A stretch of 64,000 nt of DNA from Paenibacillus sp. sptzw28 (GTDB lineage Bacteria; Bacillota; Bacilli; Paenibacillales; Paenibacillaceae): the NCBI RefSeq assembly GCF_019550795.1, contig NZ_CP080545.1, forward strand, positions 2,003,501 to 2,067,500, in the 5' to 3' direction. Made by a program: the position numbers and the translations under genes. How positions within the stretch are numbered: the first letter of the stretch is position 1; each line of letters begins with the position of its first letter. Below, one piece after another: positions 26,492-38,113 of the stretch. Below the pieces are notes generated by a model that was given only the letters and a program-made list of their open reading frames with translations, ran no database searches and was not told where the DNA came from.

Positions 26492-27372
26492 GAAACAGCT
26501 GGAATGACCGCATCGTCGACATAATTATCTATACGCTGTTAGCGCTGCTCTCCTTTACGGCCATATACCCATTCTGGAATACGTTCGTCATGTCTCTGAA
26601 TGAAGGAAAGGACACCTCCATGGGGGGGCTGACCTTTTGGCCTCGCGAATTTACTATTTCGAATTACGAAGTAATATTCAGCGATGAACGCTTCTTCCGA
26701 GCGATGGGGATATCCATTGCAAGAACAGTATCCGGTACGTTCCTCTCTGTTCTGATTACGGCTTTAATGGCCTTTGCGCTAGCGAAAAAAGAGCTTAAGG
26801 GCAAGCGGTTCTACATGATTGCGGGCATCATTACGATGTACTTTCAAGGCGGGCTAATTCCGACCTACCTGTGGCTGCGGGAGATCGGGCTATTCAATAA
26901 CTTCTGGGTATTGATTATCCCCGGGATCCTTAACATCTGGAATATGATCGTGTTCCGCACCTTTTTCCAGGGACTACCAGATGAGCTTGAAGAATCGGCC
27001 AAGCTGGACGGCTGCAACTACTATGGTCTTTTCTTTCGAATCGTGCTGCCCGTATCGGGGCCTGTATTCGCAACATTGTCGCTTTTCACGGCGGTCGGTT
27101 TATGGAACGAATGGTTTAATGCCGGTATTTTCATCAATAATGCAGAGCTGCATCCTGTTCAAAACTATTTGATGAACATGATTAATTCAAGCTCGACCGC
27201 GGAGATGCTTAGCCAAATGGGCAACGGGGTCAATGTGGTGACTCAGACGGTCACCCCAAAATCGCTTCAGATGACGGCCGTTATGGTGGTCACTCTGCCC
27301 ATCATCATGGTGTATCCGTTCCTGCAAAAGTATTTTGTCAAAGGTGTTATGATTGGTTCTTTGAAGGAATGA
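26485..27372 (+). CDS. ABC sugar importer permease, YtcP/LplC type (importer 1)
   Basis: 295 residues. GKDTSMGGLTFWPREFTISN near residue 33 and the EAA loop EESAKLDGCNYYGLFFRIVLP near 165 are typical of the second permease in Lpl-type importers. Ends KGVMIGSLKE, the usual C-terminus. It is encoded with a 7-base overlap after the first permease. Confidence 0.93.
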   Translation: MVRNSWNDRIVDIIIYTLLALLSFTAIYPFWNTFVMSLNEGKDTSMGGLTFWPREFTISNYEVIFSDERFFRAMGISIARTVSGTFLSVLITALMAFALAKKELKGKRFYMIAGIITMYFQGGLIPTYLWLREIGLFNNFWVLIIPGILNIWNMIVFRTFFQGLPDELEESAKLDGCNYYGLFFRIVLPVSGPVFATLSLFTAVGLWNEWFNAGIFINNAELHPVQNYLMNMINSSSTAEMLSQMGNGVNVVTQTVTPKSLQMTAVMVVTLPIIMVYPFLQKYFVKGVMIGSLKE

Positions 27373-27426
27373 TTTAGAGGCCTCGTGCCTTTAAATATAT
27401 AAAACAAGCTAGAGAGGGGTTATCAT

Positions 27427-29091
27427 GTGTTGAAAAAAATAAGAAAGCGGCTGTTTGGGGGAGTATCTCTTATTCTCGCCGGCAGTTTGGTTCTGAGTGC
27501 TTGCAGCAGCAATAGTAACAACCCTGGGAAAGAGCAAACGAACAGCACAGGAACACGCACGCCGGAAGTGACTGGAGAGGCGCTGCCCGCATTTGGGGAA
27601 CAGCCATTAGAGTTCAGCTACTATATGAATTATGACTGGGCTTCTCCAAGCGGTTATGGTACCAATGATGCGGTTACCAAATGGTTAAAAGAAGAGAAAA
27701 AAATGAATTGGATTGAAATTGGCTCCAATGGCAATGCGAAGCAGAAATTCGGGACGATGGTTGCGTCGGATACACTGCCAGACGTTATAGCTTTGGATCC
27801 GAACACGCCGGAATTCGAAAACTTGGTGAAAAACAAAAAGATCGTTCCATTGGATGCATACTATGATAAGTATCCGAACCTAAAAGATTTGATCGATCCG
27901 GATACGATGGAAATGATGCGAGCTTCCGACGGCCATGTCTACGGCATACCTAGTTGGTTCGGCAGTTCCAGGAATGAAAATCAAATGGCCAGCTTCGGAT
28001 GGATTGTCAACCGTAAGATCTATGCCGAGCTAGGTAAGCCGAAGCTTGAGACGTTTGATGATTTGTATGCGTTTTTGAAGCTCGTCAAAGATAAGTATCC
28101 GGATATCATACCGATGCAAGATCCATCGGAAATGATGATTTACGGCGGCTACGGCGATTTGCGCTGGTCGGATTCTCTTAAAGAAGTTCCAGTGTATGTG
28201 AACTTCAAGACGAACGCGATCGAATCCATATTCACGGATCCGGCATTCAAGAAAATGAAGGAAATGACAAACAAGTTATATCAAGAAGGACTGGTTTCGC
28301 AGGATTTCCTCACTCAAAGCGGCGAGCAAGCAACCGAAAAGCTTAACTCTGGTCGAATTGCCGTACAAACCGCTAACAGCATAACTTCAATAGGGCGAGC
28401 AGCGAACAACATTTTGCAGGCGAAGGACCCTGCGGCAGGTTATGATTTTATCCCCTACCTATACGATGATGGCGTGGATCCAGCTACAGTAGCGCCTATC
28501 GGCTTTGGTAAGTTGGGCTGGAACCAAACGGTAATTACGACTAGTGCCAAGGAACCGGAGCGAATCTTCCAATTCTTCGACTGGTGGGCTAGCGCAGAAG
28601 GTCAACGAATTTCAACATATGGGCCTCCGGGAATATTGTGGGACACTTTTGACGAGAACGGCGCACCGATCGACAACGAAAAGAGCAAGACAATGACTAT
28701 GGAAGAGAAAGCCAACCTCAAGCTTGGTTGGAATCCGCTCGGCTCTTGGCAATTCCATAAGATTGGGGCAGCACGGGTTAAGCAGAACCCAGAGAAGGCC
28801 GAATGGGATGTTGTAGCAAGTTTGTTCTATGGTAAATTCGTTAAAACGAATAATGATCAATTCAATGGAATTATGAATATTGACTCCAAGTCCAAGCTGG
28901 GAATCGACTTTGCGCGGATGAAGCAGATCGTTAAGGATTACGACGCGAAGCTTGTTTTTGCGAAAGACCAAGCGGAGTTCGATTCCGTATTCAAGGAATA
29001 TGAAGATGCTTTGAACGCCTCAGGCTACATGGATCTGATTGCGCATGAGACTGAGGTATGGAAGAAGAACAGGGAGAAAATGGGCATGTAA
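27427..29091 (+). CDS. Extracellular sugar-binding lipoprotein (importer 1)
   Basis: 554 residues, binding-protein family of Lpl-type importers. Lipobox LSAC with Cys26 after a short signal peptide. The fold-typical W and acidic segments follow, such as DTLPDVIALDPNTPEF near residue 115 and GKLGWNQTVITTSAKEPERI near residue 358. Start is a GTG at 27427 (or TTG at 27430), with AGAGGGG before it. Delivers oligosaccharides to the permeases encoded just upstream. Confidence 0.92.
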   Translation: MLKKIRKRLFGGVSLILAGSLVLSACSSNSNNPGKEQTNSTGTRTPEVTGEALPAFGEQPLEFSYYMNYDWASPSGYGTNDAVTKWLKEEKKMNWIEIGSNGNAKQKFGTMVASDTLPDVIALDPNTPEFENLVKNKKIVPLDAYYDKYPNLKDLIDPDTMEMMRASDGHVYGIPSWFGSSRNENQMASFGWIVNRKIYAELGKPKLETFDDLYAFLKLVKDKYPDIIPMQDPSEMMIYGGYGDLRWSDSLKEVPVYVNFKTNAIESIFTDPAFKKMKEMTNKLYQEGLVSQDFLTQSGEQATEKLNSGRIAVQTANSITSIGRAANNILQAKDPAAGYDFIPYLYDDGVDPATVAPIGFGKLGWNQTVITTSAKEPERIFQFFDWWASAEGQRISTYGPPGILWDTFDENGAPIDNEKSKTMTMEEKANLKLGWNPLGSWQFHKIGAARVKQNPEKAEWDVVASLFYGKFVKTNNDQFNGIMNIDSKSKLGIDFARMKQIVKDYDAKLVFAKDQAEFDSVFKEYEDALNASGYMDLIAHETEVWKKNREKMGM

Positions 29092-29224
29092 GGAACATCG
29101 CTTGACACGATGCTGGCGCCCCCGCTTTTGTCGGCCGTCGACTGTGCCATTGGTCATGCAGCATTGCTGCCTTGCTGAATTTCGAGCCGGTAAACGAATC
29201 CTGCTTTTTCATTGTGGGCAAGGT

Positions 29225-29570
29225 ACGCCGGCACGCTTTGATTGGTTCGATTATAATGCCGGCGATTTAGTATATGGCGATTCCTATCAAGTTGGCTGTT
29301 TGAGTGGAAATATGAAGGACGTTGCCCGAGCGATGGCATGGGCAGCGTCCATTACTTTTCTTCCAATGTGAGCTTCACGAGTCCGGAAGGAAAACGATAG
29401 CAATTGGTCGAATTCGTAAGGACCGAGGGAGATGAGGAGCAATCCTTTGCATTGGACACATGAGAAGGGGATGCAGAAGGTGACCTTTCTCTTCCTGCCG
29501 GGCTCAAATTTCTATTTTGGCTGGTTCCGATTTACAAAGTAGGCTGGAGCCGTGCTGTATGGGAGGTTGT
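29225..29570 (+). pseudogene. CBM6-type carbohydrate-binding module remnant
   Basis: Reading across frames gives WFDYNAGDLVYGDSY, then GSVHYFSSNVSFTSPEGKTI, VRTEGDEEQSFALDT and finally KVTFLFLPGSNFYFGWFRF just before 29576. The order and the ending VTFLFLPGSxFxFxWFRF are characteristic of CBM6 modules at the end of xylan- or arabinan-active enzymes. Several frameshifts and stops, no catalytic part. A lost hydrolase gene probably once followed the binding-protein gene. Confidence 0.45.
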
Positions 29571-29575
29571 AACGT

Positions 29576-30340
29576 GTGAAGCTATCGGTATGTATCGATT
29601 CCGTGTTTCGCGAGCTAGGATTGGAAGACAGTCTTCGTAAGGTGAAGGAAGAGGGCTTCCGGGCCTTTGAGTTCTGGGGCTGGGAGAAGAAGGACTTAGG
29701 TCTGATGACGAAGCTGGTACAGGAAATGGATTTATCGGTCAGTGCCTTCTGTGTGAAGCAAGCGAATCTGACAGAGCCCTCCGCACGTTCGGCTTATCTG
29801 GATGGATTGAAAGAAACGCTGGAGGTGGCGAAGCGACTGCAGTGCCGAACGCTCATTTTGACAGTCGGCAGTGAGCGAGCCGGTGTACCCCGGGAGGAGC
29901 AGCGGCGGAGCTTAGTAGAAGGACTCCGTGCGAGCCTTCCTCTGCTGGAGGGGACCGGTGTGACGCTGGCCGTAGAACCGCTGAATACCCTTGTGGATCA
30001 TCCCGGCTATTTTTTGTCCTACTCCCAGGAGGCTTGGGATATTCTGCAGGAAGTCCGTCATCCGCAAGTGCAAATGCTCTTCGATATTTACCATCAACAG
30101 ATTACCGAAGGGCATGTGACGACGAATCTGCTCCGTATGCTGGAGCGAGTCGGGCATATTCATTCGGCGGGCAATCCGGGCCGAGGTGAGCTCGGTGAGG
30201 GTGAGCTTCATTACCCGTACATTTTTAGGCGGTTGACAGAAGCCGGGTATCAAGGGTATGTAGGCCTGGAGTATTTTACGGCAGGAGATCCGGTAGAAAG
30301 TTTGCAGCGAATGGCTGCTGCGTATAGTGAATGGCTATAA
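29576..30340 (+). CDS. Hydroxypyruvate isomerase-like TIM-barrel sugar isomerase
   Basis: 254 residues of the AP-endonuclease-2-like TIM barrel family. Metal ligands fit: Glu in VEPLNT, Asp in LFDIYHQQ, His and Glu in HSAGNPGRGELGEGE, and Glu in VGLEYF. The NPGRxE box and the ending LxYPYIF are those of Hyi-type hydroxypyruvate isomerases and related ketose epimerases. GTG start with GGGAGG before it. Cytoplasmic; likely handles a sugar or sugar acid released from imported oligosaccharides. Exact substrate unknown. Confidence 0.85.
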   Translation: MKLSVCIDSVFRELGLEDSLRKVKEEGFRAFEFWGWEKKDLGLMTKLVQEMDLSVSAFCVKQANLTEPSARSAYLDGLKETLEVAKRLQCRTLILTVGSERAGVPREEQRRSLVEGLRASLPLLEGTGVTLAVEPLNTLVDHPGYFLSYSQEAWDILQEVRHPQVQMLFDIYHQQITEGHVTTNLLRMLERVGHIHSAGNPGRGELGEGELHYPYIFRRLTEAGYQGYVGLEYFTAGDPVESLQRMAAAYSEWL

Positions 30341-30348
30341 GCCTGTGG

Positions 30349-30373
30349 GCCTGCCGTGGCGGCGGGCTTTTTT
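30349..30373 (+). terminator. Terminator after the isomerase gene
   Basis: GCCTGCCG-TGG-CGGCGGGC stem (30349-30367) with one G-T pair, then TTTTTT. Confidence 0.8.
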
Positions 30374-30815
30374 CATGTGGCGAAAAGGAAATCTGCGGAA
30401 GTATAACAATTACAAATATTCTCAACAATTCTGACCGATCCATTACAATACTTTCCCGATCATCGAACAAGACCCGCAGCGCTTCGTCGCGCTCTTGAAG
30501 GAGGGAATCGGGAAAGTATTGAAGCCGGGAGAAGGATTGGAGCTTTAGGGAAATACCTTTTCGAGCAGGCTTGCTTTTCAATATTTTTATGTGATTATTG
30601 TGACAATTTAGGGGGTAATTTGTCGGCGTTTGCTATTATATAATCTAATTGCTCCGCAGCTCTCAAACTCCAGTCTTCAGGAAGTCATTCCATGAGACTA
30701 ATCAATAGAAAGGGGGAATTCATAGAGTCGCCATCGGGAGGAAGCGCTTTCCTCTGCTCGTTTCATCAAAGAAATCAAGTAGAAATCAAGTAGAATGAGA
30801 AGGAGGTTTTTTCGC
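30374..30815. other. Intergenic region with a 15-bp inverted repeat
   Basis: CAATACTTTCCCGAT (30446-30460) and ATCGGGAAAGTATTG (30507-30521) pair perfectly across 46 bases that contain CAAGA/TCTTG and GCGC/GCGC inner arms. Further right, GAGGAAGCGCTTTCC near 30738 resembles a cre site with three mismatches. The GH5 gene follows after AAGGAGG. Confidence 0.5.
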
Positions 30816-32423
30816 ATGTTGTCAAAAGTTAAGTCATTCCGGGTCCATTTGTTAGCCATGGTAATGGTGTTTTCGACTGTTATTTCCAGCTGGAGTCCGG
30901 TCGTATCAGCAGCAGAAACAGCCGATTTTACACAGTTGAACGCTTCACAAATTGTGTTTGAAATGGGTGCGGGGTGGAATCTGGGAAACCAGCTTGAAGG
31001 CAGTATTAACGGTACACCCAGTGAGACTGCATGGAGTTCTACTCCTGTAACACTGGCTCTCATCCAGAAGGTAAAGGCAGCTGGATTCAAAACCATCCGG
31101 ATCCCTGTTTCGTATTTGAATTATATCGGGAGCGGACCGAATTATACGATTAATTCTACATGGCTCAGCAGAGTTAAAGAAGTCGTTGACTATGCCTATA
31201 ACGAGGGCTTGTATGTCATCATCAACATTCATGGAGACGGTTACAGTACGATTCCCGGCTCTTGGCTGTTAGTCAATTCAAGCGATCAAACCACGATCAG
31301 GGCAAAATATCAAAAAGTGTGGCAGCAGATCGCCAATACGTTTGTCAATTATGACGAGCGGTTGATCTTCGAATCCATGAATGAAGTGTTTGACGGTACT
31401 TTCGGCACACCGAACACCACCTATTATTCAAATCTTAATGCTTATAATCAAATCTTTGTCGATACCGTAAGACAAACCGGAGGAAACAATGCTGCAAGAT
31501 GGCTTCTTATTCCCGGCTGGAATACGAACATTGATTATACGGTAGGTAACTATGGCTTTGTGCTTCCTACGGACAATTATCGTTCATCCAGCATTCCGAG
31601 TTCCGAGAAGAGAATCATGATCTCCGTTCATTATTACTCGCCTTGGGACTTCGCCGGCGAAGAATCCGGCACAATCACCCAATGGGGAGCAACAGCTACC
31701 AACTCTTCGAAAAAATCAACCTGGGGACAGGAAGATTATTTGGATTCGCAGCTGAAGTCCACGTACGATAAATTCGTCACACAAGGATATCCTGTGGTCG
31801 TCGGTGAATTCGGTTCCATCGATAAAACGGCCTTTGATTCCGCGAATAATACGTATCGTGCGGCTTTTGCAAAAGCAGTAACCGCGACTGCCAAGAAATA
31901 CGGTGCAGTACCTGTTATATGGGATAACGGTCACAATGGACAGTATGGATTTGGATTGTTTGACAGGTCGACCTACGCGGTAACCCAGCAGGGAATTATT
32001 GATGCGATCATGAGTACGATGAACACTTATAAAATGAAGAACGTTACGACAGGCTTGTATATTGATGGCATAGGCCGTACCGCGGACGGCTCAAACGCAG
32101 GTCAATGGAGCGCCGGCAGCAGCAACCAGCGATGGGTAATGGAATTCTACGGCAGCTATTATAAAATAAAGAATTCTGCTACAGGTTTGTATCTTGACGG
32201 CATAGGCCGTACTGCAAACGGCTCCGTCTGCGGACAGTGGAGCAGCAGCACCAGCTGGAACCAGCGATGGGTATTGGAGGCCTATGGAGGCAATTACAGG
32301 ATCAGAAATCAATCTACCGGCCTTTATTTGGATGGCGGCGGCAGTACTGCAAACGGCTCCGACTTGAAAATGTGGAGCAGCGACCCCAGCACCAACCTGC
32401 AGTGGCAGTTTGTGAATCCTTAG
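30816..32423 (+). CDS. Secreted GH5 glycoside hydrolase with ricin-type (CBM13-like) repeats
   Basis: 535 residues. Signal peptide about 1-30 (VVSAAET). GH5 barrel about 45-405: GWNLGNQLEGS, GFKTIRIPVSY, VIINIHGDGY, acid/base Glu190 in ESMNEVFD, nucleophile Glu331 in VVVGEFGS. The C-terminal 130 residues are three ricin B-like repeats, each with GLYLDGxGxTANGS and a QW (QRWVLE, QRWVME, QWQF) end. Start at the ATG 30816, 9 bases after AAGGAGG. Cleaves a beta-1,4-glucan or mannan backbone outside the cell; the subfamily is not certain. Confidence 0.92.
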   Translation: MLSKVKSFRVHLLAMVMVFSTVISSWSPVVSAAETADFTQLNASQIVFEMGAGWNLGNQLEGSINGTPSETAWSSTPVTLALIQKVKAAGFKTIRIPVSYLNYIGSGPNYTINSTWLSRVKEVVDYAYNEGLYVIINIHGDGYSTIPGSWLLVNSSDQTTIRAKYQKVWQQIANTFVNYDERLIFESMNEVFDGTFGTPNTTYYSNLNAYNQIFVDTVRQTGGNNAARWLLIPGWNTNIDYTVGNYGFVLPTDNYRSSSIPSSEKRIMISVHYYSPWDFAGEESGTITQWGATATNSSKKSTWGQEDYLDSQLKSTYDKFVTQGYPVVVGEFGSIDKTAFDSANNTYRAAFAKAVTATAKKYGAVPVIWDNGHNGQYGFGLFDRSTYAVTQQGIIDAIMSTMNTYKMKNVTTGLYIDGIGRTADGSNAGQWSAGSSNQRWVMEFYGSYYKIKNSATGLYLDGIGRTANGSVCGQWSSSTSWNQRWVLEAYGGNYRIRNQSTGLYLDGGGSTANGSDLKMWSSDPSTNLQWQFVNP

Positions 32424-32459
32424 GCCACCATGCACGAACCATTCGATTACGTTGAAAGG

Positions 32460-32484
32460 ACCGTCCGTGAGGACGGTTTTTTTT
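32460..32484 (+). terminator. Terminator after the second GH5 gene
   Basis: ACCGTCC-GTGA-GGACGGT stem (32460-32477), followed by seven T. Confidence 0.85.
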
Positions 32485-32522
32485 CAAAGATAGAAAGTAT
32501 AAAGTCCCCATGTGAAGCCTTG

Positions 32523-33362
32523 TCACCTGTGGCGGTTACGGACATAACGTCCTGGAGGCATGCCTTCCGATTTGGTAAATTGTTTGGTAAAGGAATAAAT
32601 GTCTCCATAACCAAGACTAACTGCTACGTGTTTGATGGGGAGTCCGGAGAGGAGCATCATCTTTGCCTGTTTCATTAAATGTTGAATGTGGTACCGCTGA
32701 GGGGAAACCCCGGTCGTGGCTTTAAATAACTTCCTGAAATTCTCATAGCCCATATTTACGGCTGCTGCAGCTTCCTTAATATCATATTTGATATCATTGG
32801 AGCCGCCGATTAGTTGGCAAGCCTTCGATATTTTATGATCATTGTGCTCACTCTGCGTATAATGCACGCTGCCGTGTAACCGGATAATGAGCTCCTGTGC
32901 TCTCATCAGCAAATAGGGGAGCCTTTCATCTGCAGCGCCTTTAAGGCTGTTTAGCAAGGCAGCGGAATCAAAGACAAAATCGCCCGCAACCTGCGTTGCC
33001 TGCACCTCTTTGTCGGAATTGATAATTCCAAGCGTTTTCAGGTAGTGATAGACAGGATAGCCCACGCTAATATAAAACTCGAGCCATTCCCCATCCGGCT
33101 CGATTTCGGTGGAATGCAAACGTTCGGGCAAACGCTGTACCAGATCCCCCGATTGCATCGGAATAACGGTACCATCCTTTGAGATATATCGTCCACTGCC
33201 TTGCAGGATCAAAAAACAGCTGTAATATCCGATCTTAAAATCATACTGGGAATGGTCCGCCGTTCTTTTTCTCATAAAGCCGCATGACAAAATGCCTTGG
33301 TCGAAATCGTCGCCGATACACCGATATACGACATCATTTTCCTTTATATCATCTTCATTCAT
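32523..33362 (-). CDS. AraC-family regulator with cupin sensing domain (module C)
   Basis: 279 residues. Residues 1-140 are an AraC N-terminal cupin-like ligand domain (CGFMRKRTADHSQYDFKIGY, PMQSGDLVQRLPERLHSTEI). The C-terminal 100 residues carry two HTH motifs ending in LGYGDIYSFTKQFTKSEGMP. I choose the ATG at 33362 rather than an upstream TTG at 33407, as the N-terminus then matches the fragment at 18941. Divergent from the GH2 gene; by position it should activate that gene when a sugar is bound. Confidence 0.9.
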   Translation of the reverse strand: MNEDDIKENDVVYRCIGDDFDQGILSCGFMRKRTADHSQYDFKIGYYSCFLILQGSGRYISKDGTVIPMQSGDLVQRLPERLHSTEIEPDGEWLEFYISVGYPVYHYLKTLGIINSDKEVQATQVAGDFVFDSAALLNSLKGAADERLPYLLMRAQELIIRLHGSVHYTQSEHNDHKISKACQLIGGSNDIKYDIKEAAAAVNMGYENFRKLFKATTGVSPQRYHIQHLMKQAKMMLLSGLPIKHVAVSLGYGDIYSFTKQFTKSEGMPPGRYVRNRHR

Positions 33363-36604
<3,242 letters not shown>

Positions 36605-36646
36605 ACGGCAGATCTCGAAGCCAATAATAAAGGATTAGTTATACCT

Positions 36647-37831
36647 ATGTGGAAGCTACTGTTGGCAATCTTATGCGCCGGGCTGACAGCATGCATGAAG
36701 CCGCCCGAGCCGGGCAATAAACTGCAAGAGGGTGAAGCCGCTATGGCAGCAAAAGAAGCAGATCAATTGTTTAGAGCAGAGGAGAATTTCGTAAGGCCGC
36801 TCGGCAGGACATATTTCTTAAACGACACGCTTTGGATGGCTTTGTCCGGCAGCGGGGCGGAGTTCAGGTTTAGCGGCAGGAGGGCGGAAATTACGCTGAA
36901 AGGCGACCAGGTTGCGTTACGCCAGTCCAATCATGCAAGGATCGGCATTTATGTCAACGGAGAACGAGTCGTAGACGATTTGTTGAATGAACCTCTGAAG
37001 ACGTACACCGTATTTGAAAACGTTTCTGAACAGGATGTCGTCGTTCGGATCATCAAGCTGTCGGAGGCGGCCATGTCTACGGCTGGAATCCACGAGATCC
37101 GCGTTAATGCTGTGGATGGGATTCAACCGACGCAGGATTCGGCTCGGAAGATCGAGTTCATCGGCGATTCGATTACGGCCGGCTACGGAGTGGACGATGA
37201 GGTGAAGGAACACGGATTTTCCACCGCGACAGAAGACGTGACCAAAACCTATGCGTTTAAAACGGCGGCTGCGCTCCAGGCCGACTACAGCATCGTTGCC
37301 TATAGCGGCTATGGCATCATCTCTGGCTATACCGGGTCGGATGAGAAGGTCGACTCACAGCTGGTTCCGGATTATTATGACAAAATGGGAAGGTCTGACG
37401 GCAGAATAGACGGGACTATAGAGGTCATGTCCATACCATGGGACTTCGACAAATTCTTACCTGATCTGATTGTCATTAATCTTGGGACGAACGACGATTC
37501 GTATGCGTTGGATGATGCGGAGAAGCAGGCTCAGTACAGAGATGCCTATGTCGAATTTCTGAAGCAGGTTCGATCGCATAACGCGGATGCGCATTTGATG
37601 TGCACCCTGGGCATGATGGGGGACAGACTTTATCCGATGGTGGAGCAAGCAGCCGCAGCTTATACGAATGAAACCGGGGATGCCAATATTTCGGTTTTGA
37701 AGTTTGACGTGCAGTTGCCGGCAGACGGCCACGCTGCACATTGGCATCCGACGGAGGCAACCCATTCCAAAGCTGCAGGCAAGCTGATTGCCAAGATAAA
37801 AGATGTGATGGAATGGCAGGTTCCGCAATGA
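36647..37831 (+). CDS. CE2-like acetyl-esterase lipoprotein (SGNH/GDSL hydrolase)
   Basis: 394 residues. Lipobox LTAC with Cys16. Residues about 50-160 form the CE2 N-terminal beta-sandwich (RTYFLNDTLWMALSGSGAEF). The SGNH domain has catalytic Ser175 in FIGDSITAGYG, Asn in NLGTNDDS and His in HWHPTEATH. CE2 enzymes remove acetyl groups from hemicellulose sugars. Probably on the outer membrane face, opening acetylated substrate for the GH5 enzymes. Probably co-transcribed with GH2; AAAGGA lies 13 bases before the ATG. Confidence 0.85.
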   Translation: MWKLLLAILCAGLTACMKPPEPGNKLQEGEAAMAAKEADQLFRAEENFVRPLGRTYFLNDTLWMALSGSGAEFRFSGRRAEITLKGDQVALRQSNHARIGIYVNGERVVDDLLNEPLKTYTVFENVSEQDVVVRIIKLSEAAMSTAGIHEIRVNAVDGIQPTQDSARKIEFIGDSITAGYGVDDEVKEHGFSTATEDVTKTYAFKTAAALQADYSIVAYSGYGIISGYTGSDEKVDSQLVPDYYDKMGRSDGRIDGTIEVMSIPWDFDKFLPDLIVINLGTNDDSYALDDAEKQAQYRDAYVEFLKQVRSHNADAHLMCTLGMMGDRLYPMVEQAAAAYTNETGDANISVLKFDVQLPADGHAAHWHPTEATHSKAAGKLIAKIKDVMEWQVPQ

Positions 37832-37964
37832 AGAAGAGTCGGTTCTGCTTTCCGTAATTCCCGACGGAGAGGTGCTGCTAAAGCTGCATTTTCGGAGCGG
37901 AGCCGTGCTCGACAGACCTGTGGGCATCTATGTTTATAAGATCACTTTAGAGATCATGGATTGA
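37832..37964 (+). pseudogene. Chimeric fossil: CBM46-like end fused to GH2 C-terminus
   Basis: In one frame EESVLLSVIPDGEVLLKLHF, then [20 protein letters not shown] and IMD with a TGA. The first half resembles the CBM46 module ending of the GH5 at 19802 (TVILKFHFWSGAI). From 37920 the DNA repeats, with one mismatch, the last 45 bases of the GH2 gene including its stop and following TTGAAC (36560-36604). It records recombination between two hydrolase gene ends. Confidence 0.7.
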
Positions 37965-38113
37965 ACAACAAAGCCCCGAAAGCGTAGAATAGAAGTGAAA
38001 TTATTAAGACCGTTGATGAAGGCGCAAGCCAAAGTCAGCGGTCTTATTGAATAAGATTGCTGATGCAAGGTTGAGTACTTTTTTAGCTGCCATTGAGAAA
38101 GGAAGGCATTCGG

